From contig CANTDX010000011.1 in the NCBI GenBank assembly GCA_947652615.1, positions 23,569 through 87,568 on the forward strand: a stretch of DNA of 64,000 bases, written 5' to 3'. The translations under genes were made by a program, and so were the position numbers. Source of the DNA: an uncultured Dorea sp. Lineage in GTDB: Bacteria > Bacillota > Clostridia > Lachnospirales > Lachnospiraceae. Shown here in pieces: positions 15,097-24,249 of this stretch. The first letter of the stretch is position 1. Each line of letters opens with the position of its first letter. Under the pieces are notes generated by a model, which was not told the origin of the DNA, did not search any database, and saw nothing but the letters and a program-made list of their open reading frames with translations.

Positions 15097-16682
15097 AATA
15101 TTCTGTTGTTGATCCGGATGTTTTGAACACCGATTTTCTTATTTTTATTAAAGTTAAAGCTTAGCATATATCCGACATCCAAATGATAGTGATCCAGATA
15201 ATTCAACAATTGTTTTTCGCCCCGTGTATGGTAGGCATCTCCCCTCCAGAGTTTGAGTTCGACAATGAATTGTTCTCCCAGGTAATCGATAATCACATCT
15301 GTACGCTCTCGATTGCGAGTCTGCGATTCTATATAGTAATTACCTGTTCCGTTAATGATCGGCCTTAGATACAGAAGAAAATATCTTCTGCCGTCATCTT
15401 CATAGAATTTTTCATCTTTATCTCCATACAGATCATGGAAATGTGTCACGAATTTCTCCAGGATCATGCGCATATTCAAATGACCGTTTTGTACAAATTG
15501 ATTTTTATCTTGCAGAGCCGATTGGTAAATATAATCCCCGATCACTTCATCAGTAGTGAGAAAATAATTATACAGCCTGGTTTCAAAAATTCGATTTGCA
15601 ATAGTAATGATTTCATTCTTTGATTTTATGAAACCGAACATGAAAGCAATATCAATGGCCCTGTCATCAGGATTATAGCCTATGCTGTCACCGTGAAACA
15701 GGATCGCGTAGATAATTTTCTTCAATTCGGGATAGTCTTCCAACTTTCCAGTCAATGATTCGAAGAGAGTATTTTTTTCGCTTAACAGAAGCTTCACGGC
15801 TTCTGATACGCCTTCATACGTCCATACATCTTTTTTTGAAGGAAACCTTTCTGTGCCAAAGACATATTCATCCATCAACTTGCAGATACGAGACACCAGA
15901 AATGGATACCCGGATGTATAATCATAGATTGATTCAGCAAGGGTACGGATGTCCATTCCCGTTTTATAATCTTGTTCATATTCCTGAAGCATTTCTTCAA
16001 TTTCCTGTTTTGAGAAGCTCATATCTACCAGAAAGTCTGCAGCAATGTTCCAAGGACTGTTGATTTTATGTTCACTACCTTTTACAAATTTTAATTTCAG
16101 ATTTTTTATATCATAGACTCCTGAAAGTATCACCGATTGAAATGTGGGGATTTCATCTCGTTCTATATAGCAGTTTCTCAGTTGGGCGAGAAAGTCCAGG
16201 AATACTTGATTATTAGAAGCACTGTCTACTTCGTCAATAATAAGTACGACAGGCAGAAGCGAAGCGCCACATATGCTGCTTAGAGCTTCGAATAATTCAT
16301 ATAATGAGAAATCCCGGTTTGCCGTATCAAGCATATCTTTGAAATGATCGATGACTTCTGTAAATTCCTGTCTTGTATCGTAGGAAGAAGAACGCTTAAG
16401 AGTCTGCAGAAAATACTTCCCAAAAGTCAATGAGAATATATTCCCGTCTTGGAATTTGGCGGTGTCCAACCGCTGAAAATCCAAGCTGACGACCAGATAG
16501 TCTTCTTTTAGGTATTCTCTTAATTGTCTAAGTGTAGTTGTTTTCCCGTATTGTCTTGCCCGATTTATTGTGAAATATTGTCCTGCATCGACCATGGATT
16601 TGATCTGTCTCAGTTTGTCAGAGATATCAACCATGTAATGAATTTTGGGTATGCATACAGCGTTTGTATTAAATATCTTCAT
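15078..16682 (-). CDS. AAA-ATPase-like / PD-(D/E)XK nuclease domain protein
   Basis: A 534-residue protein of the AAA-ATPase-like (PF09820) plus DUF1703/PDDEXK_9 architecture. The N-terminal P-loop reads RARQYGKTTTLRQL near residue 45; Walker B is LLPVVLIIDEVDSAS near residue 140. The C-terminal nuclease-like domain shows the D..E.K core in TDVIIDYLGEQFIVELKLWRG near residues 460-480. These proteins are abundant in gut Bacteroidetes and Clostridia, often in many divergent copies; a role in defence or mobile DNA is suspected but not established. It stands alone, convergent with the histidine kinase, and has a good GAGGTGG ribosome site. Confidence 0.85.
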   Translation of the reverse strand: MKIFNTNAVCIPKIHYMVDISDKLRQIKSMVDAGQYFTINRARQYGKTTTLRQLREYLKEDYLVVSLDFQRLDTAKFQDGNIFSLTFGKYFLQTLKRSSSYDTRQEFTEVIDHFKDMLDTANRDFSLYELFEALSSICGASLLPVVLIIDEVDSASNNQVFLDFLAQLRNCYIERDEIPTFQSVILSGVYDIKNLKLKFVKGSEHKINSPWNIAADFLVDMSFSKQEIEEMLQEYEQDYKTGMDIRTLAESIYDYTSGYPFLVSRICKLMDEYVFGTERFPSKKDVWTYEGVSEAVKLLLSEKNTLFESLTGKLEDYPELKKIIYAILFHGDSIGYNPDDRAIDIAFMFGFIKSKNEIITIANRIFETRLYNYFLTTDEVIGDYIYQSALQDKNQFVQNGHLNMRMILEKFVTHFHDLYGDKDEKFYEDDGRRYFLLYLRPIINGTGNYYIESQTRNRERTDVIIDYLGEQFIVELKLWRGDAYHTRGEKQLLNYLDHYHLDVGYMLSFNFNKNKKIGVQNIRINNRILVEAVV

Positions 16683-16758
16683 AGTTTACCACCTCATTGA
16701 GATATCAGTACGATATGAATTCAGTATAGCACAGTCCCGACTTTGCCAACAAGCCGTG

Positions 16759-16810
16759 TTAAGAAATTTTTAAGATTTCCATTGAGTTTCTTTTAAGGCG
16801 GATATATTAT
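16759..16810 (+). promoter_or_regulatory. Promoter with phased TTAAGA-type response-regulator sites
   Basis: Half-sites TTAAGA (16759), TTAAGA (16770), TTGAGT (16782) and TTAAGG (16793) are spaced 11-12 bases apart, as OmpR/PhoB-family dimers require. TTGAGT (16782-16787), 17-base spacer and TATTAT (16805-16810) form the promoter. This implies autoregulation by the following response regulator. Confidence 0.72.
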
Positions 16811-16844
16811 AGTAATCATGTAAGTTAGGAACGGAGGGATGCTC

Positions 16845-17558
16845 ATGGATGCGGAGACAATACTGGTTGTGGATGATAATAAGGAGATCGTATACTCCAT
16901 CAGCGAATTATTGAAATACGAAGGCTATCGGATCGTTAAGGCGTATGACGGCATGGAGGCGTTAGAAGCCATGGAGAGGGAGAAGATCGATCTGATCCTT
17001 CTAGATGTGATGATGCCAAGGCTCAACGGGCTGTCTGCACTGATGAAGCTTCGGGAGAAGAGCAGGATACCCGTTATCATCCTGTCGGCGAAGACAGAGG
17101 AGAGCGATAAGGTATCGGGGCTTATACTGGGGGCGGATGACTATGTGGAGAAGCCCTATAACCCGGCGGAGCTGACGGCGAGGATCAAGGCCCATCTGCG
17201 GCGGTATCATGCCTGGGGAGGAGAGAGACCCAAGGCAGAGGCAGATGAGGACAGGATCGTCAACGGGGGACTGGAGCTTGATAAGAAGCAGCGCTTAGCG
17301 GTGGTGGAAGGAGAAGAAGTAAGGCTCACTGCCACGGAGTATAAGATACTTGAGCTTCTCATGGAGCATCCCGGGCAGATATTTCCGGCGGAGCAGATCT
17401 ATGAGAGGGTCTGGGATGAGAAGGCGGATTATGCGGTGGAGAATACGGTCATGGTACATATCCGCCATATCCGGGAGAAGGTAGAGATTGATTCGAAGAA
17501 ACCAAGGTATGTGAAGGTGGTGTGGGGAATTGGATACAAGATGGAGAAATACAATTGA
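16845..17558 (+). CDS. VanR-like OmpR-family response regulator
   Basis: About 237 residues. Receiver motifs VVDDNKE, LLDVMMPRLNG (phosphoacceptor Asp), LSAK and VEKPYNP; winged-helix domain from about residue 135 ending VVWGIGYKME. An ATG at 16839 touches the GGAGGG site; the ATG at 16845 is at proper spacing and is preferred. Similar to VanR/uncharacterised regulators of Clostridia, but no vanHAX genes lie nearby, so resistance to vancomycin should not be assumed. It overlaps the kinase gene by 29 bases. Confidence 0.92.
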   Translation: MDAETILVVDDNKEIVYSISELLKYEGYRIVKAYDGMEALEAMEREKIDLILLDVMMPRLNGLSALMKLREKSRIPVIILSAKTEESDKVSGLILGADDYVEKPYNPAELTARIKAHLRRYHAWGGERPKAEADEDRIVNGGLELDKKQRLAVVEGEEVRLTATEYKILELLMEHPGQIFPAEQIYERVWDEKADYAVENTVMVHIRHIREKVEIDSKKPRYVKVVWGIGYKMEKYN

Positions 17559-18831
17559 AGAGATATACAGTTTTATAAAGAAGAATTGGGTGTATATTCC
17601 AAGATTCATCCTGCCGGGGCTTGGCATCGTTATCTTCGGAATTATGATTGCCTATCGAAATTCGTATACGACGGAGATTGTCTATGGATTTGGTCTGACA
17701 GGGAATCTCTGCATTGGGGTCAGGCTTCCTTCTCTTCTGAAGAGATATCTGGAACAGCATCATCCTGGCTGGGGTGTTGAGACGGAACTTGGATATGAAG
17801 AATGGAAGAGGAGTGAGTCGGATTCGTTTAAGCGGATATATAGGCTTGCGGCAGTCTGCATGTTGACAGCGCTTTGGTATCTGTATGATCTTGTCTATGG
17901 CAACGGAGTCTACGGCGGACTGAGCAGAGGATGGTATTATAACTATGCCACAGGGTATGTGATGGTCATCACGGTGCTGGTCCAGTTCTTGCTTGCACAG
18001 AGGGCGGTGAAGAATTTCTGGCATGAGAAGCTGGATGCGGTCATGAGCCGGGAGGATGAGCGATTGCAGATACGCCTTGAGGAAGCGTTGGAGATCGAGA
18101 GGAAGAGCCTTGAGAAGGTATCGCGCAGCGATCAGCTCCGCGTCGATCTGATTACCAATGTCTCCCATGATCTTAAGACGCCTCTTACTTCGATGGTCGG
18201 CTATATAGAATTGATCAAGAAGGAAGAACTAAGCGATGTGGTGCGGGATTATATTGACGTAATCTCGGCACGGACAGAGAAGCTTAAGGAGATGATCAAC
18301 AGTCTCTTTTCGCTTGCGAAGGCGAGCAGCGGCAGCGTGGAACTTCACAGAGAGAATTTTGAGGTGAACCGATTGATCGAACAGATCTTTGCGGATATGG
18401 ACGACCGGGTGAAGGCAAGCGGACTGGAATTTGTGATGGGGCTTACCAGGGAGGATACGCGGATTTATTCGGATAATGCGTATTTTTATCGGATATGCCA
18501 GAATTTGATCGAGAATGCGCTGAAATATTCTGCGAAAGGAACCCGGGTATTCGTGAAGACGTATCTGAAGGATAAGAAGATCTGTATAGAGATCACCAAC
18601 ACGGCGGGCTATCACATGGATTTTACCAAGGAAGACATCGTGGAGCGCTTCGCGCGCGGAGATGAGGCAAGGACGAGCGAGGGCAATGGGTTGGGGCTTG
18701 CGATCGTGAGCACCTATGCAAAGGCGCTGGGCGGAGAATTCGATATCCGGATAGACTGCGACCAGTTCAAGGCATATCTGGAGATCAGCCAGGATGAGCA
18801 GGGCGTTGTGTTAAGTCCGGCGGATATCTGA
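17530..18831 (+). CDS. VanS-like sensor histidine kinase
   Basis: Up to 433 residues. Four hydrophobic segments in the first ~155 residues (for example PGLGIVIFGIMIAY and YVMVITVLVQFLLAQ) suggest a membrane-embedded sensor with little extracellular domain. H-box LITNVSHDLKTPLTSMVGYI near residue 215, N-box CQNLIENALKYS, G-box GNGLGLAIVSTYAKALGG. Start is uncertain: the first in-frame codon is TTG at 17530 and no ATG occurs before the membrane segments; translation is probably coupled to the overlapping regulator. Partner is the VanR-like regulator. Target genes are not adjacent. Confidence 0.88.
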   Translation: MDTRWRNTIEEIYSFIKKNWVYIPRFILPGLGIVIFGIMIAYRNSYTTEIVYGFGLTGNLCIGVRLPSLLKRYLEQHHPGWGVETELGYEEWKRSESDSFKRIYRLAAVCMLTALWYLYDLVYGNGVYGGLSRGWYYNYATGYVMVITVLVQFLLAQRAVKNFWHEKLDAVMSREDERLQIRLEEALEIERKSLEKVSRSDQLRVDLITNVSHDLKTPLTSMVGYIELIKKEELSDVVRDYIDVISARTEKLKEMINSLFSLAKASSGSVELHRENFEVNRLIEQIFADMDDRVKASGLEFVMGLTREDTRIYSDNAYFYRICQNLIENALKYSAKGTRVFVKTYLKDKKICIEITNTAGYHMDFTKEDIVERFARGDEARTSEGNGLGLAIVSTYAKALGGEFDIRIDCDQFKAYLEISQDEQGVVLSPADI

Positions 18832-18868
18832 TAGAAGTATAATTTAGGTACAGGGCAAAACGCAGTTT

Positions 18869-18901
18869 GGGACGTAGTAAAGTTCAATTTTACTGCGTCC
18901 C
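18869..18901. terminator. Hairpin between convergent kinase and activase genes
   Basis: GGGACGTAGTAAA (18869-18881) pairs with TTTACTGCGTCCC (18889-18901) with one G-T pair. The flanks are not strongly U-rich but the position between convergent stop codons fits a bidirectional terminator. Confidence 0.6.
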
Positions 18902-18916
18902 GAATTAACAAACATA

Positions 18917-21900
18917 TTAATGTCCCATATTCTTATTCGCCGTTGAAAGCATCAGCTTGATCCGGTTCAATTGATTCACTTCGCTTGCGCCTGGGTCGAA
19001 ATCGATCGCCACGATATTCGATTCCGGATAGCGTCTTCTTAACTCCTTGATCACACCTTTCCCCACTACATGGTTCGGCAGGCAGGCAAACGGCTGCGTA
19101 CACACGATATTCGGTGCGCCGCTATGTATCAGTTCCAGCATCTCACCGGTCAAAAACCACCCTTCGCCGGTCTGGTTGCCGAGGGATACGATGTCGGAAG
19201 CCATCTTGCCAAGTTCCTGGATCCTGGTGGGAGGAGCGAAATGCCTGCTCTCGCTGAAAGCCTTGTTCGCCGGAGCGCGGAACCATTCTAATGCCCTGAT
19301 CCCCAGATTTGCGATGGTGGCCTTGGACTTCTTCATGCCCAGGTGCGACACCTTGAAGTTCTGGTTATAGAAGCAGTAGAGCAGGAAGTCCAGAAGATCC
19401 GGTACGACGGCCTCGGCTCCTTCGCTCTCCAGCAGCTCTACCAGATAGTTGTTGGCGGCAGGGAGGAACTTGACAAGGATCTCGCCTACCACGCCTACCC
19501 GGGGTTTTTTAATATCTGATAACTCGATATTCTGGTCAAAATCATAAATAATCTCTTTACACAGCCTCTTGAATCTGTGCCTGGATGGATATCCGTGTGA
19601 CAGGAAATCCTTGCAGATCTTCACCCATTTCTCATGCATAGCGTCCGCAGAGCCTTTGACGGCCTCGTATGGCCGGATGCGGTAAACGCATTTCATGAAA
19701 ATATCCCCGAATACGATTGCATAGATACCGCGGAGCACCAGAAGCGGAGTCAGCTTGAAGCCCGGATTCCCCTCAAGGCCGCTTAGGTTGAGGGAGATGA
19801 CCGGTATATGCTCGTAGCCTGCTTTCTTAAGCGCTCTTCGGATGAAACCGATGTAGTTGGAAGCACGGCATCCGCCGCCGGTCTGGCTGATGATCACGGC
19901 GATCTTATCGGTGTCATACCTGCCGGATAAGATGGCGTCCATGATCTGTCCCACTACCATAAGCGAAGGGTAGCAGGCGTCGTTGTTGACGTATTTGAGC
20001 CCTACATCCACGGCCTGCTTGTTGTCGTTGGGCAGGACTTCTATACGGTAACCGGAGGCTGAGAAAGCCGGTTCTAACAGATCGAAATGGATCGGCGACA
20101 TCTGCGGGCATAAGATGGTGTAATCTTTGCGCATCTCTTGGGTGAAAGCGACCTTGGTAATCGCGGAGGAGTGCACAGCCCTTTGTTCATTGCGTTTCTC
20201 GCGCACGCGGATCGCCGCAAGGAGAGAGCGCACGCGGATCCTGGCAGCGCCTAAGTTATTCACCTCGTCGATCTTAAGGGAGGTGTAGATCTTGTCAGAA
20301 TCATTCAGGATAGAGGCTACCTGGTCGGTGGTTACGGCATCTAAGCCGCACCCAAAGGAATTCAGCTGGATCAGGTCTAAGTTCTCCGTCGTCTTCACAT
20401 AATTTGCCGCGGCATACAGACGGGAATGGTACATCCACTGATCCATAACATTCAATGGGTGCTCCGCCGGATGCAGGTGGGAGACAGAGTCCTCTGTCAG
20501 CACCGCAATATTATAAGAGTTGATAAGCTCCGGAATTCCGTGGTTCACCTCAGGGTCTATATGGTACGGGCGTCCGGCAAGGACGATCCCGCGGTTGCCG
20601 GTCTTATTCAGATAGGCGATGGTCTCTTCGCCCTTCTTCATCATATCTTCCCGGCAGGCGGCAAGTTCGGCCCATGCTGTATGGACAGCGGACTTGATCT
20701 CGGAGGCCGGGATGGAGAACGGAACTGACAATTCTTCGATCAGACGGTAGGAGACGGTATCCTCGCTCTCCAGAGAGAGGAACGGATGGAGGAAATCCAC
20801 CTCGCCGTTTACGATCGCGTCGATGTTGTTCTTGATATTCTCCGGATAAGAGGTGACGATCGGACAGTTATAGTGATTGTTCGCCTCTTTGAATTCTTTC
20901 CTTTCATAAGGAATACTCGGATAGAAGATGCGGTGTATTCCCTGGTTGATCAGCCATTGGACGTGCCCGTGGGCGAGCTTCGCCGGATAGCATTCGGATT
21001 CGCTTGGAATAGATTCGATTCCAAGCTCATAGATCTTCCGGGTGGAGGCGGGAGACAACAGTACACGGAATCCTAGCGTATGGAAGAATGTGAACCAGAA
21101 TGGATAATTCTCGTACATGTTCAATACGCGGGGGATGCCGATCGTCCCTCTCCCAGCCTGTGATTCTTCAAGGGGTGTATAGTCAAAATACCGATGCAGC
21201 TTGTATTCGAACAGGTTCGGCAGCTTGTTTTCTGACTTTTCTTTGCCAAGCCCGCGTTCGCAGCGGTTGCCGGTGATGAACCTCCTTCCGCCGCTGAAAT
21301 GGTTGATGGTCAGGCGGCAGTTATTGGTGCAGCCCTTACATTTGGCCATGGTGGTAGAATATTCCAGAGCTTCGATGTCTTCGATGGAGAGCATGGTAGT
21401 GCCCTGGCAGTCCATGTAGCGTTCGCGGGCAATGAGGGCAGCGCCGAAAGCGCCCATGATCCCGGCGATATCCGGGCGGATCGCCTCGCAGCCTGCGATC
21501 TTCTCGAAGCTTCGAAGCACCGCGTTGTTGTAGAATGTACCGCCCTGTACCACGATATGGTTTCCAAGCTCCGAAGCGCTTGATACCTTGATGACCTTAA
21601 ACAGCGCATTCTTGATAACGGAGTAGGCAAGCCCGGCGGAGATGTCGGCAACCTCCGCGCCTTCCTTCTGCGCCTGCTTGACCTTGGAATTCATGAATAC
21701 GGTACAGCGTGTGCCAAGGTCGATGGGGTTACGGGCGAACAGCGCTTCATGTGCAAAATCCTCCACCGAATAATTCAAGGACTTGGCGAAGGTCTCTATA
21801 AAGGAACCGCAGCCAGAGGAGCATGCTTCGTTCAGAAGCACGTTGTCCACTGTCTGGTTCTTGATCTTAATACATTTCATATCCTGGCCTCCGATATCCA

Positions 21901-23161
21901 GGATACAGTCTACATCCGGCTCAAAATAAGAGGCGGCATAGTAGTGGGATACGGTCTCTACCTCACCTTCGTCCAGCAGAAGGGCAGACTTAATAAGCGC
22001 TTCTCCGTAGCCGGTGGAGCAGGAATGGACGATCTGAACCCCTTCCGGGAGCTTACTGTAGATGTCCTTGACGGCGGTGATGGTGGTTCCCAGTGGATCG
22101 CCCTCGTTATTGTGGTAGAAGGAGTACAGTAAGGTCCCGTCTTCGCCTACCAGGGCTGCCTTGGTGGTGGTAGAACCTGCGTCGATACCTAAGAATGCTT
22201 TGCCGGTGTAGGTTGCCAGATCCTTTACCGGAACCTGGTGCTTCGCGTGCCGGTTCTCGAAGGCATGGAAGTCTGCCTCGCTTGAGAAAAGAGGCTCTAA
22301 GCGGTCTACCTCGAATTCCATCTGGATACGGTTCTCCAGACGGGTCTGCATCTCTCGCAGGGAAACCTGCTGGTCCCGCTTCGAATTCAGAGCGGAACCG
22401 ATGGCGGCAAACAGATGAGAATGCTTCGGGGCAATGGTATGCTCGTGGTCTAATTTCAGGGTGCGCACGAATGCCTCCTTGAGTTCGGAGAGGAAATGGA
22501 GCGGTCCGCCTAAGAAGGCTACGTGTCCGCGGATCGGCTTGCCGCAGGCAAGTCCGCTGATGGTCTGGTTTACCACTGCCTGAAAGATAGAGGCGGCAAG
22601 GTCTTCCTTGGACGCGCCGTCATTGATGAGGGGCTGTATGTCAGATTTGGCAAATACTCCGCATCTTGCCGCGATAGAATACAGTGAATGGTAATTCTTG
22701 GCGTATTCGTTAAGTCCCGACGCATCTGTCTGAAGCAGGGATGCCATCTGGTCGATGAAAGAGCCTGTGCCCCCTGCACAGACGCCGTTCATGCGCTGCT
22801 CTACATTGCCTCCCTCGAAATAAATGATCTTCGCGTCTTCCCCGCCAAGTTCGATGGCGACATCGGTCTGTGGCGCATAGTCCTGCAGTGCGGTGGACAC
22901 GGCGATCACTTCCTGGACGAACGGCACGCCCAGATGCTTTGCGAGAGTCAGCCCGCCGGATCCGGTAATGACCGGAGAGGCGTCAAGCTCCCCTAATTTA
23001 TAAATTGCCCTTCCAAGAAGATCGGAGAGGGTCTCCTGAATATTAGCATAATGCCTTTCATAGTCTGAAAAGGCGACATCGTTATCTTTATCGAGTATAG
23101 CGATTTTAACTGTGGTTGAACCGATGTCAATGCCCAGCGTATATAATTCGTTTTTACTCAT
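18917..23161 (-). CDS. Giant 2-hydroxyacyl-CoA dehydratase activase-related protein
   Basis: A 1414-residue fusion. Two consecutive BadF/BcrA-type ASKHA ATPase domains: the first starts [18 protein letters not shown] and carries the cluster cysteine in [13 protein letters not shown] (~residue 130); the second starts [16 protein letters not shown] (~residue 322) with [18 protein letters not shown] and [18 protein letters not shown]2229 domain follows (from ~[16 protein letters not shown], residue ~670), then a CoA-activase/HgdB-like C-terminal region with conserved cysteines ([22 protein letters not shown]). Known relatives (HgdC) drive ATP-dependent one-electron reduction of dehydratases. No dehydratase subunits are adjacent, so the partner is unknown. 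Anaerobe-specific, cytoplasmic, oxygen-labile in homologues. Confidence 0.93.
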   Translation of the reverse strand: MSKNELYTLGIDIGSTTVKIAILDKDNDVAFSDYERHYANIQETLSDLLGRAIYKLGELDASPVITGSGGLTLAKHLGVPFVQEVIAVSTALQDYAPQTDVAIELGGEDAKIIYFEGGNVEQRMNGVCAGGTGSFIDQMASLLQTDASGLNEYAKNYHSLYSIAARCGVFAKSDIQPLINDGASKEDLAASIFQAVVNQTISGLACGKPIRGHVAFLGGPLHFLSELKEAFVRTLKLDHEHTIAPKHSHLFAAIGSALNSKRDQQVSLREMQTRLENRIQMEFEVDRLEPLFSSEADFHAFENRHAKHQVPVKDLATYTGKAFLGIDAGSTTTKAALVGEDGTLLYSFYHNNEGDPLGTTITAVKDIYSKLPEGVQIVHSCSTGYGEALIKSALLLDEGEVETVSHYYAASYFEPDVDCILDIGGQDMKCIKIKNQTVDNVLLNEACSSGCGSFIETFAKSLNYSVEDFAHEALFARNPIDLGTRCTVFMNSKVKQAQKEGAEVADISAGLAYSVIKNALFKVIKVSSASELGNHIVVQGGTFYNNAVLRSFEKIAGCEAIRPDIAGIMGAFGAALIARERYMDCQGTTMLSIEDIEALEYSTTMAKCKGCTNNCRLTINHFSGGRRFITGNRCERGLGKEKSENKLPNLFEYKLHRYFDYTPLEESQAGRGTIGIPRVLNMYENYPFWFTFFHTLGFRVLLSPASTRKIYELGIESIPSESECYPAKLAHGHVQWLINQGIHRIFYPSIPYERKEFKEANNHYNCPIVTSYPENIKNNIDAIVNGEVDFLHPFLSLESEDTVSYRLIEELSVPFSIPASEIKSAVHTAWAELAACREDMMKKGEETIAYLNKTGNRGIVLAGRPYHIDPEVNHGIPELINSYNIAVLTEDSVSHLHPAEHPLNVMDQWMYHSRLYAAANYVKTTENLDLIQLNSFGCGLDAVTTDQVASILNDSDKIYTSLKIDEVNNLGAARIRVRSLLAAIRVREKRNEQRAVHSSAITKVAFTQEMRKDYTILCPQMSPIHFDLLEPAFSASGYRIEVLPNDNKQAVDVGLKYVNNDACYPSLMVVGQIMDAILSGRYDTDKIAVIISQTGGGCRASNYIGFIRRALKKAGYEHIPVISLNLSGLEGNPGFKLTPLLVLRGIYAIVFGDIFMKCVYRIRPYEAVKGSADAMHEKWVKICKDFLSHGYPSRHRFKRLCKEIIYDFDQNIELSDIKKPRVGVVGEILVKFLPAANNYLVELLESEGAEAVVPDLLDFLLYCFYNQNFKVSHLGMKKSKATIANLGIRALEWFRAPANKAFSESRHFAPPTRIQELGKMASDIVSLGNQTGEGWFLTGEMLELIHSGAPNIVCTQPFACLPNHVVGKGVIKELRRRYPESNIVAIDFDPGASEVNQLNRIKLMLSTANKNMGH

Positions 23162-23236
23162 GGTCTTAACTCCTTTTTGGCTTTTCTACAGCCGGTAACA
23201 TTATACGACAAATTATTTAAAATAACAATTAACAAA

Positions 23237-23275
23237 TGCTATAGAAATGTTAAAATGTTGTAAAATTCTATAGCA
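23237..23275. promoter_or_regulatory. 10-bp inverted repeat in divergent control region
   Basis: TGCTATAGAA (23237-23246) and TTCTATAGCA (23266-23275) are perfect inverted repeats 19 bases apart, between the activase gene and the rhomboid-like gene and just upstream of the latter's -35. A candidate operator; the cognate regulator is unknown. Confidence 0.5.
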
Positions 23276-23278
23276 GAA

Positions 23279-23307
23279 TTGACAAATACGGCGTAAAACG
23301 GTAGAAT
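23279..23307 (+). promoter_or_regulatory. Promoter of rhomboid-like gene and pyk
   Basis: TTGACA (23279-23284), 17-base spacer and TAGAAT (23302-23307), about 50 bases upstream of the start codon. Confidence 0.75.
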
Positions 23308-23356
23308 TACTACAGTGTTAAAGTGATGCTAAATATTAAGTATAAGGAGCTTATGT

Positions 23357-24232
23357 ATGGATAACTGGCTGTCAAAACTGGAGAGGAAGTTCGGAAGATA
23401 TGCGATCCCTAACCTTATGTATTATATCATTATACTGTATGCGGCGGGATTTGTTTTAAACCTGGTGAATCGGGATTTTTATTATCAGATGTTGAGTCTT
23501 GATGCGGCGGCGATTCTTCGGGGACAGATCTGGAGAGTCGTGACGTTTATTATCCAGCCGCCTTCTGACAGCCTGATTTTTATTATATTTATGCTTCATC
23601 TGTATTATATGATCGGGCAGCAGTTGGAGGCGGCGTGGGGAGCGTTCCGTTTTAACCTTTACTTTTTCTCGGGGATGCTGTTCCATGTGATTGCGGCTCT
23701 GTTGGTATATGTGACCACGGGGATATCGCTTCCGTTGTCGGTGTGGTATCTGAATATGTCCCTGTTCTTTGCATTTGCCGCGCTGTATCCGAATGTACAG
23801 TTCCTTTTATTTTTTGCGATACCGGTCAAGGTGAAGTATCTGGCGCTGCTTGACGGGCTGTATTTTGCATATGCGGTCCTGCAGGCATTTCTGCCGGCTT
23901 ACGGCGGGAACGCCCTGTTTGGGATTTACTATAAGGCCAATGCGGTGGGAGCGGTGGTGTCTATCCTTAATTTCCTGTTCTTTTTCCTTGGATCCAGGAA
24001 TATGAGGCCGTATTCGCCGAAGCAGCTGAAGAGAAAGAGAGAATTTCAAAAGAATATACGCAAGGCTCAGCGTCCGGTACAGATGTACCCCAATGGAGCA
24101 AGGCACAGGTGTGCCGTTTGTGGACGGACTGAACTGGATGATCCGAATCTGGAATTCAGATATTGCTCGAAGTGCAGCGGCAATCATGAATACTGCCAGG
24201 ATCATCTGTTCACACATACACATATTAAATAA
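23357..24232 (+). CDS. Rhomboid-like membrane protein with C-terminal zinc-binding motif
   Basis: A 291-residue protein with five or six transmembrane helices (residues ~18-205) of rhomboid/Derlin-like layout, including an IWRVVTFIIQPPS segment similar to the rhomboid W-R motif region. I do not see the protease GxSG serine or a paired helix-6 histidine, so it is probably a non-proteolytic rhomboid-like protein. The C-terminal ~45 residues form a Cys/His cluster: C-x2-C (CAVC), C-x2-C (CSKC), then C and histidines (HEYCQDHLFTHTH), a likely zinc ribbon or treble clef. It precedes pyruvate kinase by 17 bases and probably shares its transcript. Confidence 0.75.
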   Translation: MDNWLSKLERKFGRYAIPNLMYYIIILYAAGFVLNLVNRDFYYQMLSLDAAAILRGQIWRVVTFIIQPPSDSLIFIIFMLHLYYMIGQQLEAAWGAFRFNLYFFSGMLFHVIAALLVYVTTGISLPLSVWYLNMSLFFAFAALYPNVQFLLFFAIPVKVKYLALLDGLYFAYAVLQAFLPAYGGNALFGIYYKANAVGAVVSILNFLFFFLGSRNMRPYSPKQLKRKREFQKNIRKAQRPVQMYPNGARHRCAVCGRTELDDPNLEFRYCSKCSGNHEYCQDHLFTHTHIK

Positions 24233-24249
24233 CAGGAGGAAGTACAAAG

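Noticed and set aside
16845..18831. Vancomycin resistance locus
   Set aside because: Only the VanR/VanS-like regulatory pair is present; there are no vanH, ligase or vanX genes nearby.
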